64,000 nucleotides of DNA, taken from assembly GCF_051390635.1 (NCBI RefSeq), contig NZ_JBPODT010000004.1, positions 682,001 to 746,000 on the forward strand, given 5' to 3'. This stretch comes from Microbaculum sp051390635. Lineage in GTDB: Bacteria > Pseudomonadota > Alphaproteobacteria > Rhizobiales > Tepidamorphaceae. The notes under the pieces were generated by a model, which saw only the letters and a list, made by a program, of their open reading frames with translations, did no database searches and was not told where the DNA came from. Every line of letters begins with the position of its first letter. Positions within the stretch are counted from its first letter, which is position 1. Below, one piece after another: positions 25,955-36,944 of this stretch. A program made the translations under genes and the position numbers.

Positions 25955-25982
25955 GACTGTGTTCCGGCGACTGTGTTCCGGC
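25955..25982. repeat. Perfect 14-bp tandem duplication
   Basis: GACTGTGTTCCGGC occurs twice back to back (25955-25968, 25969-25982) in the 100-bp gap between the divergent tal and priA genes, 12 bp upstream of the tal start codon. Confidence 0.9.
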
Positions 25983-26043
25983 AAGCGGCTGACTGGCGCC
26001 CTGTTTAGCGTACTTTGAGGCCGATGACAGTCCCGCGATTCGC

Positions 26044-28254
26044 ATGACCGACCTTTTGGAGAAACCGGCAACCGTCTCCGTGCTCGTCCCCGTCGCGGTC
26101 GAGCGGCCCTATACCTATGCGGTGCCGGCGGGGATGGCGCTGGCGCCGGGCGACGTCGTTGTCGTGCCGCTGGGGCCGCGATCGGTGCTCGCCGTCGTCT
26201 GGGACGGCGCGCCGGATTCGGTGCCGGCGAAGAAGCTCAGATCAGTCGAGGACAAGCTCGACGGGCATATCGGCGAGGAGATGCGCCGATTCGTCGACTG
26301 GCTGGCCGACTACACGCTTAGCCATCGCGGCACCGTGCTGCGGATGGTGCTGCGGGTGCCGGAGGCCTTCGGGCCGGAAAAGCCCGTGATGGCCGTGCGG
26401 CTGGCCGGCGCGGCGCCGGAACGGATGACGTCGGCGCGCACACGGGTGCTCGAAATCGCGGCCGACGGGCTTGCCTGGAACAAGGGCGCGCTGGCGGAGG
26501 CCGCCGGCGTCGGCGCCTCGGTGGTCGAGGGGCTGGTCGATGCGGGAACGCTGGAGCGGGTGGCGCTGCCGCCAGCGCCGGTGGTGGGCGTGCCCGATCC
26601 GGATTTCGCGCCGCCGGTGCTGACCGACGGACAGGTGGACGCGGCCGCGCGCCTGCGGGACGCCGTCGCCGCCGACGCCTTCGCCGTGGCGCTGGTCGAA
26701 GGCGTCACCGGGGCGGGCAAGACCGAGGTTTATTTCGAGGCGGTCGCCGAGGCGCTGAGGCGCGGCCGGCAGGTGCTGGTGCTGGTGCCGGAAATCTCGC
26801 TCACCACCCAGTTCCTCGACCGCTTCGAGGCGCGATTCGGAACCCGGCCGGCCGAGTGGCACTCGGGCATGACGCCGCGGGTGCGCGAGCGCACCTGGCG
26901 GGGGGTGGCGAACGGCCAGGTCCGCGCCGTCGTCGGCGCGCGCTCGGCGCTGTTCCTGCCGTTTTCCCAGCCCGGCCTGATCGTCGTCGACGAGGAGCAC
27001 GACCCCGCCTACAAGCAGGAGGAGGGCGTCATCTACTCGGCCCGGGACATGGCGGTGGTGCGTGGCATGATCGGCGGCTTTCCGGTGATCCTGTCGTCAG
27101 CGACGCCGTCGATCGAGAGCCGGGCCAACGCCGAGCGCGGCCGCTACATCCACGTGAAGCTGCCCGACCGATTCGGCGCCAGCCTGCCCGACATCAAGGC
27201 GATCGACATGCGCGCCGACGGGGCCCCGTCCGGCCGGTTCCTGAGCCCCGTCCTCGTGGACGCGATCAAGGAGACGATCGGCGGCGGCGAACAGGCGCTC
27301 TTGTTCCTCAACCGGCGCGGCTATGCGCCGCTGACGCTCTGCCGCAAATGCGGTTTCCGGTTCGAATGCCCCAACTGCTCGGCCTGGCTGGTCGATCACC
27401 GCTTCCGGCGGGTGCTGTCGTGCCACCATTGCGGCCATTCGATCGCCCGGCCCGAGCGCTGCCCGAACTGCGACGCCGAGGACAGCCTGGTCGCCTGCGG
27501 ACCGGGAATCGAGCGAATCGCCGAGGAGGCGGCCGATCTTTTCCCCGATATCCGCATCCTGATGCTCTCCAGCGACCTGGTGCAGTCGATTTCCGAATTG
27601 CGGACGCGATTCTCGATGATCGAGCGCGGCGAGGTCGACCTGATCATCGGCACGCAGCTCGTCGCCAAGGGCCATAATTTTCCACATCTGGCCCTCGTCG
27701 GCGCGATCGACGCCGATATCGGGCTGGCAACGGCCGATCCGCGCGCCGCCGAGCGCACGTTCCAGCTCCTGCAGCAGGTCACCGGACGCGCCGGCCGGCA
27801 GAAGGACGGCGGACGCGGGCTGATCCAGACCTTCGACCCCGACCATCCGGTCATGCAGGCGATCATCTCGGGCGATCGCGAGGCCTTCTATGCCCGCGAG
27901 ATGGAGCAGCGCGAGCGCTCCGGCCTGCCGCCGTTCGGACGACTGGCGGCGATCGTGGTGTCGGGGCGCACGCAGGCCGAGGCCTCCGGCTACGCCCGGG
28001 CGCTGGCGCGCGCCGTGCCGAAAGCGGACGGCGCGCAAAGGACGGAATCCCGGGGATCGGACGCGGTCCGTGTGCTGGGGCCGGCAGAGGCGCCGTTGGC
28101 GGTGGTGCGCGGGCGGCACCGCTTCCGGCTGCTCGTCAAGGCGCCGCGCGGCTTCGACCTTCAGGGATGGCTGAGGCGATGGCTGGCCCAGGCGCCGGCG
28201 GCCAAGGGAGGCTTGCGGGTCTCGATCGACGTCGATCCGGTCAGCTTTCTGTAG
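26044..28254 (+). CDS. priA: Primosomal replication restart helicase PriA
   Basis: A 736-residue superfamily 2 helicase that reloads the replisome at collapsed forks. The N-terminal 3'-DNA-binding domain begins VSVLVPVAVERPYTYAVPAG. The helicase core has Walker A GVTGAGKTEVY, Walker B LIVVDEEHDPAYKQEEG, and ILSSATPSIES and LFLNRRGYAPL. The zinc module has paired CxxC motifs (LCRKCGFRFECPNCSAWL, SCHHCGHSIARPERCPNCDA). Then come GTQLVAKGHNFP and QQVTGRAGRQKDGGRG. All eight zinc cysteines are present. It is a single gene, divergent from tal. Confidence 0.95.
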   Translation: MTDLLEKPATVSVLVPVAVERPYTYAVPAGMALAPGDVVVVPLGPRSVLAVVWDGAPDSVPAKKLRSVEDKLDGHIGEEMRRFVDWLADYTLSHRGTVLRMVLRVPEAFGPEKPVMAVRLAGAAPERMTSARTRVLEIAADGLAWNKGALAEAAGVGASVVEGLVDAGTLERVALPPAPVVGVPDPDFAPPVLTDGQVDAAARLRDAVAADAFAVALVEGVTGAGKTEVYFEAVAEALRRGRQVLVLVPEISLTTQFLDRFEARFGTRPAEWHSGMTPRVRERTWRGVANGQVRAVVGARSALFLPFSQPGLIVVDEEHDPAYKQEEGVIYSARDMAVVRGMIGGFPVILSSATPSIESRANAERGRYIHVKLPDRFGASLPDIKAIDMRADGAPSGRFLSPVLVDAIKETIGGGEQALLFLNRRGYAPLTLCRKCGFRFECPNCSAWLVDHRFRRVLSCHHCGHSIARPERCPNCDAEDSLVACGPGIERIAEEAADLFPDIRILMLSSDLVQSISELRTRFSMIERGEVDLIIGTQLVAKGHNFPHLALVGAIDADIGLATADPRAAERTFQLLQQVTGRAGRQKDGGRGLIQTFDPDHPVMQAIISGDREAFYAREMEQRERSGLPPFGRLAAIVVSGRTQAEASGYARALARAVPKADGAQRTESRGSDAVRVLGPAEAPLAVVRGRHRFRLLVKAPRGFDLQGWLRRWLAQAPAAKGGLRVSIDVDPVSFL

Positions 28255-28293
28255 AGCACTTCGACATTGGCGCAGAGTCAGGCCGCTGGCGTG

Positions 28294-28322
28294 TTGCAAG
28301 GGCAGGTTTGGTGTGCTAGCGA
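28294..28322 (+). promoter_or_regulatory. Candidate promoter of the atp operon
   Basis: TTGCAA (28294-28299) and TAGCGA (28317-28322) are separated by 17 bp in the 190-bp gap before atpH. The segment TGTGCTAGCG around the -10 is identical to one before the AhpD-like gene (8570-8579). The -10 is poor against the textbook consensus, so this is tentative. Confidence 0.35.
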
Positions 28323-28444
28323 AGCGCCGGCTTCCGGGCACCACCATTTCCTGAGGCCTTTGGCCGGTCGCCGCGACGGCTCGGAGACGGGCCAAGCGGG
28401 GACAAGCAGCGCCGTCAATCAGGTCGCATCAGAGAGCACGACGC

Positions 28445-29004
28445 GTGAACGCAGAAGATTCGATCGTATCCGGCGTCGCGGGCCGCTACGCCACGGCACT
28501 GTTCGAACTTGCCGCCGAGGCGAAGGCCATCGACAAGGTGGCCGGCGAACTCGAGCAGGTCGGAAAGATGATCGACGAGAGCGAGGATCTTACCCGTCTC
28601 GTCAGGAGCCCGGTGTTTTCCGCCGAGGACCAGGTCCGCGCCATGGGCGCCATCCTGGAGAAGGCCGGCATCACCGGTATCACCGAAAACTTCGTCAAGC
28701 TGACGGCCAGGAACCGGCGCCTGTTCGCGCTGCCCGGCATGATCAGCGGCTTCCGCAAGCTGGTCGCCCAGCATCGCGGCGAGGTTTCCGCGGAGGTTAC
28801 CTCCGCGCACGAATTGAGCGCCGATCAGGTCGCGGAGCTGTCCGCCGCCCTGAAGGCGTCTCTCGGCAAGGACGTGCAGCTCAACCGCACGGTTGATGCG
28901 GGCCTGCTGGGCGGTCTCGTCGTCCGCATCGGCAGCCGCATGATCGACACGTCGCTGCGCACCAAACTCAACAGTCTCAAAATCGCTATGAAAGAGGTCG
29001 GCTG

Positions 29005-29005
<1 letters not shown>
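28445..29005 (+). CDS. atpH: ATP synthase F1 subunit delta
   Basis: A 186-residue delta subunit of the F1F0 ATP synthase, the stator piece that links the F1 head to subunit b. SGVAGRYATALFELAAEAKA at the N-terminus and VRIGSRMIDTSLRTKLNSLK at the C-terminus are diagnostic. The start is GTG at 28445. It is the first gene of atpHAGDC and overlaps atpA by one base (TGATG). F0 genes are absent here, as is usual in alphaproteobacteria, where they form a separate operon. Confidence 0.94.
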
Positions 29006-30537
<1,532 letters not shown>

Positions 30538-30574
30538 TCTTCGGACATTGGACGAGCTTAGCGGAGCCGCATAG

Positions 30575-31459
30575 ATGGCGAGCCTCAAGGACCTCAGAAA
30601 CCGCATCGCCTCGGTCAAGGCGACGCAGAAGATCACCAAGGCCATGCAGATGGTGGCCGCGGCGAAGCTGCGCCGCGCGCAGACCGCAGCCGAGGCCGCG
30701 CGTCCCTATGCCGAGCGCATGGAGCAGGTATTGGCGGGCCTCGCCGGATCGCTGGCCGGCGCCGAGGGCTCCTCGCCGATCATGGTCGGCACCGGCAAGG
30801 ACGACACCCACCTTCTGGTGGTGTGCACGTCCGAGCGCGGCCTGTGCGGTGGCTTCAACTCCTCGATCGTGCGCATGGCGCGCGAGCGTATCGCCCGCCT
30901 CCGGGCGGACGGCAAGACGGTCAAGATCCTCTGCGTCGGGCGCAAGGGCTACGACCAGCTGCGCCGCAACTACAGTTCGATGATCATCGACATGATCACG
31001 CTGCGGGAAGTGAAGCAGGTCGGCTTCTCCAACGCGCACGCGATCGGCGAGAAGGTGCTGTCGCTGTTCGACGCCGGCGAGTTCGACGTCTGCACCCTGT
31101 TCTTCGCCGAGTTCCGCTCGGTGATCAGCCAGGTGCCGACCGGCCTGCAGCTGATCCCGGCAAACATCCCGCCGGCGGAAGAGGCGGAGGCCGCGGCGGC
31201 GCTGGCGGCCTACGAGTTCGAGCCGGACGAGACCGAGATCCTGGCCGACCTGCTGCCGCGCAACATCTCCGTGCAGATCTTCCGCGCGCTGCTCGAGAAC
31301 GCCGCGTCCGAGCAGGGCGCCCGCATGAGCGCGATGGACAGCGCCACGCGCAATGCCGGTGAAATGATCGATAAGCTGACGCTGGTCTACAACCGCTCGC
31401 GTCAGGCCCAGATCACCAAGGAACTGATCGAAATCATCTCGGGCGCCGAGGCGCTCTGA
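30575..31459 (+). CDS. atpG: ATP synthase F1 subunit gamma
   Basis: A 294-residue central rotor shaft of F1. The N-terminal helix MASLKDLRNRIASVKATQKI and the C-terminal helix (SAMDSATRNAGEMIDKLTLV, NRSRQAQITKELIEIISGAE) are the two highly conserved coiled-coil segments that rotate inside the alpha/beta ring. The central TSERGLCGGFNSSIVR is also conserved. It is the third gene of the operon. Confidence 0.96.
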   Translation: MASLKDLRNRIASVKATQKITKAMQMVAAAKLRRAQTAAEAARPYAERMEQVLAGLAGSLAGAEGSSPIMVGTGKDDTHLLVVCTSERGLCGGFNSSIVRMARERIARLRADGKTVKILCVGRKGYDQLRRNYSSMIIDMITLREVKQVGFSNAHAIGEKVLSLFDAGEFDVCTLFFAEFRSVISQVPTGLQLIPANIPPAEEAEAAAALAAYEFEPDETEILADLLPRNISVQIFRALLENAASEQGARMSAMDSATRNAGEMIDKLTLVYNRSRQAQITKELIEIISGAEAL

Positions 31460-31486
31460 CCCATAGAGAAGACAGGGTATATTCCG

Positions 31487-32932
<1,446 letters not shown>

Positions 32933-32956
32933 AGATTCGAAGGAGCCTGAAGCCCA

Positions 32957-33373
32957 ATGGCCGACACTATCCGCTTCGAGCTGGTCTCGCCGGAACGGCT
33001 GCTGATGTCCGAGGACGTCGCACAGGTCGACGTTCCCGGCGCCGAGGGTGATTTCGGCGTGCTGCCACAGCACGCGCCGGCAATCGCGACCCTGCGCGCC
33101 GGCATCCTGAGCGTGCGCGGCAGCGACAACGCGAAGCGCGATGTGTTCGTACGCGGCGGTTTCGCCGAGGTGCGGCCCGATCTGATCACCGTGCTCGCCG
33201 AGCAGGCGATCCCGGTCGAGGAGATCGACGAGACGATCCTCGCCCAGGAGATCCAGAACGCCGAGGAAGACGTCGCCGACGCCAAGGACGAGCTGGCCCG
33301 CGAGAAGGCGCAGCACCATCTCGCCCGTCTCAAGGAAGTGATCGCCGCGCTGAAGGCCGCCGGTCACGGCTGA
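32957..33373 (+). CDS. atpC: ATP synthase F1 subunit epsilon
   Basis: A 138-residue epsilon subunit, which sits on gamma and can inhibit ATP hydrolysis through its C-terminal helices. RFELVSPERLLMSEDVAQVD, VPGAEGDFGVLPQHAPAIAT and FVRGGFAEVRPDLITVLAEQ are family sequence. The C-terminal helical part (NAEEDVADAKDELAREKAQH) is complete, so the inhibitory hairpin should be present. It is the last F1 gene, 24 bp after atpD and 17 bp before the TenA gene. Confidence 0.95.
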   Translation: MADTIRFELVSPERLLMSEDVAQVDVPGAEGDFGVLPQHAPAIATLRAGILSVRGSDNAKRDVFVRGGFAEVRPDLITVLAEQAIPVEEIDETILAQEIQNAEEDVADAKDELAREKAQHHLARLKEVIAALKAAGHG

Positions 33374-33390
33374 TAGGGGCCGGTCTTGCC

Positions 33391-34068
33391 GTGTCGAATA
33401 CGACACCTTTCAGCGCCGAGGCGTGGCGGCGCAACGCGGTTCTGTACGAGGCGATCCGGACGCTTCCGTTCAATACGGATCTAGCGGCCGGCAGCCTCCG
33501 TCAGGACCGGTTCCAGCATTATATCGTTCAGGACGGCCACTACCTGGCCGACTATGCGCGCGCCCTGGCGATCGCGGCCGCCAAGGCGGATGACGCCAGC
33601 GGAATCATCCAGTTTTCCAAGGCGGCCACCGAAGCCATCGTCGTCGAGCGCGCCCTCCACGAAGACTATTTCGCCCGGTTCGGAATCGACAGGCAGGCGT
33701 TCGAGGCGATCGCCTTGTCACCGGCCTGCCACCACTACACCGCGTTCCTGCTCGCGACCGCCTACGCCCAGCCCTATCCGGTCGTGCTGGCGGCGCTGTT
33801 GCCCTGCTTCTGGGTCTACGGTGAGGTCGGCAAGGACATCCTCGCCAACGCCACGACACCGGACAATCCGTATCAGGCCTGGATCGATACCTATGGCGGC
33901 GCGGAATTCCAGGCCGCCGTCGATGGGGCCATCGCCACGACCGATCGCGTCGCGGCGGGGGTAACGCCGGCGACGCGCGAGGCGATGCATCTCGCGTTCC
34001 AGCGTGCCATGCAGCTCGAATGGATGTTCTGGGATTCCGCCTACAACCTCGAATCCTGGCCTGTTTGA
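33391..34068 (+). CDS. tenA: TenA family aminopyrimidine hydrolase (thiaminase II)
   Basis: A 225-residue all-helical TenA protein that hydrolyses aminopyrimidine products of thiamine breakdown for salvage of the HMP moiety. Conserved elements are QDRFQHYIVQDGHYLADYAR, the catalytic Cys in LSPACHHYTAFLL, ALLPCFWVYGEVGKDI and the C-terminal Glu in MQLEWMFWDSAYN. The start is GTG at 33391, only 17 bp after atpC, so it appears to be the sixth gene of the ATP synthase transcript. No other thiamine gene lies nearby. A strong terminator follows its stop. Confidence 0.9.
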   Translation: MSNTTPFSAEAWRRNAVLYEAIRTLPFNTDLAAGSLRQDRFQHYIVQDGHYLADYARALAIAAAKADDASGIIQFSKAATEAIVVERALHEDYFARFGIDRQAFEAIALSPACHHYTAFLLATAYAQPYPVVLAALLPCFWVYGEVGKDILANATTPDNPYQAWIDTYGGAEFQAAVDGAIATTDRVAAGVTPATREAMHLAFQRAMQLEWMFWDSAYNLESWPV

Positions 34069-34096
34069 GCCACGCACATCGGATCGATCGCTCTTG

Positions 34097-34130
34097 ATGC
34101 CCGGGCCCCTGCCCGGGCATTTTCGTTTTT
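34097..34130 (+). terminator. Rho-independent terminator of the atpHAGDC-tenA operon
   Basis: ATGCCCGGG (34097-34105) and CCCGGGCAT (34112-34120) form a perfect 9-bp stem with loop CCCCTG, followed by TTTTCGTTTTT. It lies 29 bp after the tenA stop. Confidence 0.92.
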
Positions 34131-34183
34131 GGGCGCCCGATCGTGGGCGCACTTGCCCCCGGCCGGCGGCTGCCCGATTGATG

Positions 34184-34201
34184 GTTTGACTACAAACTGT
34201 T
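34184..34201 (+). promoter_or_regulatory. Putative MarR operator before the crotonase gene
   Basis: GTTTG-ACTA-CAAAC-T-GTT: an inverted repeat GTTTG/CAAAC with a 4-bp spacer, continuing into CAAACTGTT. It lies about 32 bp upstream of the crotonase start. The same layout is seen before dctP, and the CAAACWGTT core recurs in the ior/MarR divergent region. Confidence 0.6.
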
Positions 34202-34232
34202 ATCAACGGCGTCGACACCATCGGGAGGAGTT

Positions 34233-35048
34233 GTGGCGTTGCACGGACCGGGAAATCCGTCATCGGACCTGCCGGACCTGCCGGCATCGCTTGCCGCCGA
34301 GGTCGACGGCGACATCGCCGTGCTGCGGCTCGCCCGGCCGCAAAAGCGCAATGCGCTCGACGATCCGACCGTGCTCGGGCTGGAGATCTTCTTCACGCGG
34401 CTGCCGGACGGCGTGAAGGCCGTGGTGCTGAGCGGGGAAGGCCCGCATTTCTCCGCCGGTCTCGACCTGTCCGAACTGCGCGAACGCGACCTGGCCGAGG
34501 GCATCGAGCATTCGCGGATGTGGCAGTCGGTCTTCGAGAAGATGGAGTTCGGCCGGGTGCCGGTCGTATCCGTGCTGCATGGCGCCGTCGTCGGCGGCGG
34601 CCTCGAACTCGCCTGCGCCACGCATATCCGTGTCGCCGAGCGCTCCGCCTATTACAGCCTCCCGGAGGGCCAGCGCGGCATCTTCGTCGGCGGCGGCGGA
34701 TCGGTGCGGGTGTCGAAGCTGATCGGCGCGGCGCGGATGATGGACATGATGCTGACCGGCCGCGTCTATGACGCGGCCGAGGGGCAGGCGATAGGCCTGT
34801 CGCACTATCTGGTCGACGACGGGGCGGGGCTCGACAAGGCGAAGGCGCTGGCCCGCGGAATCGCGACGAACGCGCCGCTCAGCAACTACGCCATCCTGCA
34901 GGCGGTGCCGCGCATCGCCGAGGCCGCCGGCGGCAACGGCTATTTCACCGAAGCGCTGATGGCGGCGATTGCCCAAAGCCAGGAAGAAGCCAAGCAAAGG
35001 CTGCGCGATTTCCTCGAAAAGCGCGCGCCCAAAGTCGAGAAGGAGTGA
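34233..35048 (+). CDS. Crotonase/enoyl-CoA hydratase family protein
   Basis: A 271-residue crotonase-fold enzyme acting on CoA thioesters. The oxyanion-hole and active-site segments are complete: GPHFSAGLDLSELRERD, HGAVVGGGLELACATHIRVA with one catalytic Glu and YYSLPEGQRGIFVGGGGSV with the second. In this operon, with a feruloyl-CoA-synthase-like ligase and a thiolase, it is expected to hydrate a cinnamoyl-CoA or other enoyl-CoA. Whether it also cleaves retro-aldol fashion, as a hydroxycinnamoyl-CoA hydratase/lyase does, cannot be decided. GGGAGG precedes a GTG start at 34233; a TTG two codons on is an alternative. Its stop overlaps the ligase ATG. Confidence 0.88.
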   Translation: MALHGPGNPSSDLPDLPASLAAEVDGDIAVLRLARPQKRNALDDPTVLGLEIFFTRLPDGVKAVVLSGEGPHFSAGLDLSELRERDLAEGIEHSRMWQSVFEKMEFGRVPVVSVLHGAVVGGGLELACATHIRVAERSAYYSLPEGQRGIFVGGGGSVRVSKLIGAARMMDMMLTGRVYDAAEGQAIGLSHYLVDDGAGLDKAKALARGIATNAPLSNYAILQAVPRIAEAAGGNGYFTEALMAAIAQSQEEAKQRLRDFLEKRAPKVEKE

Positions 35049-36931
35049 TGACCGGCGCCGACGTGGCCAAGAGGCAGACCGATCCGGACCGCTTCCGGCC
35101 CGTCGATCTCGGGCCGCGCGATGTCGTGGCCGAGCACCGTGCCGACGGATCGATCCTCTATCGCTCGCCGCTTCCGCTGCCGGACTACCCGCCGCGCCTG
35201 ACCGACCGGCTGATCCACTGGGCCGGGGCCACGCCGGACCGGCTTTTCCTCGCCGGTCGGCCGGCCGGCGGGGGCGACGGCGACGGCGAGGGCTGGCGCA
35301 GGTTCACCTACGCCGAGACGCTGGACATGGTGCGGCGGATCGGCGCGGCGCTCCTGACGCGGCACCTGACCCGGGAGCGGCCGATCGTCATCCTGTCGGG
35401 CAACGATATCGAGCACGCGCTCCTGGGGCTGGCCGCCCAGTATGTCGGCATCCCCTATGCCCCGGTATCGCCGGCCTACTCGCTGATCTCCACCGACTAC
35501 GCGAAGCTGCGCTACATCGTCGAACTGGTGACGCCCGGCCTGATCTTCGCCGCCGACGGCGCGGCCTTCGCCCCGGTGCTCGAAGCCGTGACGCCCCGGG
35601 GCTGCGAGGTCGTGGTCGCCCGCAACCCGGGCCCCGGCCAGACCCTGTTCGACACGCTGGCGCCCGGGGCGGATCCCGAGGCGGCAGACGCGGCGAACGC
35701 CAAGGTGGGGCCGGATACGATCGCCAAGATCCTGTTCACCTCCGGCTCCACGGGCATGCCCAAGGGCGTGGTCAACACCCAGCGCATGCTGACCTCCAAC
35801 CAGGAGATGATCGCCTGCGCGTTTCCCTACTTCCGCGAGGAGCCGCCGGTGATCCTGGACTGGGCGCCGTGGAACCATACTGCCGGCGGCAACCACAATT
35901 TCGGGATCGCGCTCTACAACGGCGGCTCGTTTTATATCGACGACGGCAATCCGACGCCGGCCGGCATCGAACGCACCGTCCGCAACCTGCGCGACGTCTC
36001 GCCGAACTGGTACTTCAACGTGCCGAAGGGCTTCGACGCGCTCGTTCCCTATCTGCGCGACGACCCGGGCCTGCGCGAAACGTTCTTCAGGGACCTGAAG
36101 GTGCTGTTCTACGCGGGCGCCGGGATGGCCCAGCACGTCTGGGACGAACTCGACGACATGGCGACCGAGACCTGCGGCGCGCGCATCCTGCGGCTTTGCG
36201 GCTTCGGCGCGACCGAGACCGGGCCGTTCGCGCTCGTGCTGTTGTGGGATGCGCCGGCCGGCCATGTCGGCATCCCCGCGCCCGGCGTCGACATCAAGCT
36301 GGTGCCGAACGGCGCCAAGCTCGAGGCGCGGATCCGGAGCCCGAGCGTGCTGCCCGGCTATTGGCGCCAGCCGGATATGACGGCCGCGGCGTTCGACGCC
36401 GACGGCTACTACATGCTCGGCGACGCCATGCGGTTCGCCGACCCGGACGATCCCTCCGCCGGCCTGGTCTTCGACGGCCGCGTCAAGGAGGACTTCAAGC
36501 TCGATACCGGAACCTGGGTCAATGTCGGGCCGCTGCGCGGCGCCTTCATCGACCATTTCGCGCCCTACGTCTCCGACGTGGTGATCGCCGGGCTGAACCG
36601 CGACTACGTGTCGGCGCTGGTCTTCGTCGACCCCAACGCCTGCCGCCGGCTGGCCCGGCTTCCCGCCGACGGGGGACTGGCCGCCCTCGTCGCCGACGAT
36701 GCCGTCAAGGCGGCGTTCCGCGACCGGCTGGAAAGCTTCGCGCGGACGGCGACGGGAAGCTCCAACCGGGTGGTCCGGCTGCTGCTCATGCCCGAGCCGC
36801 CATCGATCGACCGCCACGAGATGACCGACAAGGGATCGATCAACCAGCGCGCGGTGCTCGAGAACCGCGCCGCCCTGATCGAAACCCTGTACGCCGAACC
36901 GCCGGGACCCGACGTCCTGGCGCTTGCGTGA
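35048..36931 (+). CDS. Feruloyl-CoA synthase-like AMP-dependent acid:CoA ligase
   Basis: A 627-residue ANL-superfamily ligase that activates an acid with ATP and CoA. The P-loop KILFTSGSTGMPKGVVNTQR, the adenylation motif RLCGFGATETGPFA and the C-terminal hinge (GLVFDGRVKEDFKLDTGTWV) fit the feruloyl-CoA synthase subfamily. So does the specific stretch ILDWAPWNHTAGGNHNFGIA with YNGGSFYIDDG. The ATG at 35048 overlaps the stop of the crotonase gene (TGATG); a GTG one codon earlier is possible. Probable substrates are hydroxycinnamic acids such as ferulate, coumarate or caffeate, but the aromatic pocket cannot be read by eye. Confidence 0.85.
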   Translation: MTGADVAKRQTDPDRFRPVDLGPRDVVAEHRADGSILYRSPLPLPDYPPRLTDRLIHWAGATPDRLFLAGRPAGGGDGDGEGWRRFTYAETLDMVRRIGAALLTRHLTRERPIVILSGNDIEHALLGLAAQYVGIPYAPVSPAYSLISTDYAKLRYIVELVTPGLIFAADGAAFAPVLEAVTPRGCEVVVARNPGPGQTLFDTLAPGADPEAADAANAKVGPDTIAKILFTSGSTGMPKGVVNTQRMLTSNQEMIACAFPYFREEPPVILDWAPWNHTAGGNHNFGIALYNGGSFYIDDGNPTPAGIERTVRNLRDVSPNWYFNVPKGFDALVPYLRDDPGLRETFFRDLKVLFYAGAGMAQHVWDELDDMATETCGARILRLCGFGATETGPFALVLLWDAPAGHVGIPAPGVDIKLVPNGAKLEARIRSPSVLPGYWRQPDMTAAAFDADGYYMLGDAMRFADPDDPSAGLVFDGRVKEDFKLDTGTWVNVGPLRGAFIDHFAPYVSDVVIAGLNRDYVSALVFVDPNACRRLARLPADGGLAALVADDAVKAAFRDRLESFARTATGSSNRVVRLLLMPEPPSIDRHEMTDKGSINQRAVLENRAALIETLYAEPPGPDVLALA

Positions 36932-36944
36932 GGAGAAACGAGAC

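Noticed and set aside
34233..35048. Calling the crotonase a feruloyl-CoA hydratase/lyase (vanillin-forming)
   Set aside because: Both general crotonase Glu residues are present, but I cannot confirm the lyase-specific residues. The thiolase and the lack of an aldehyde dehydrogenase favour a different route.
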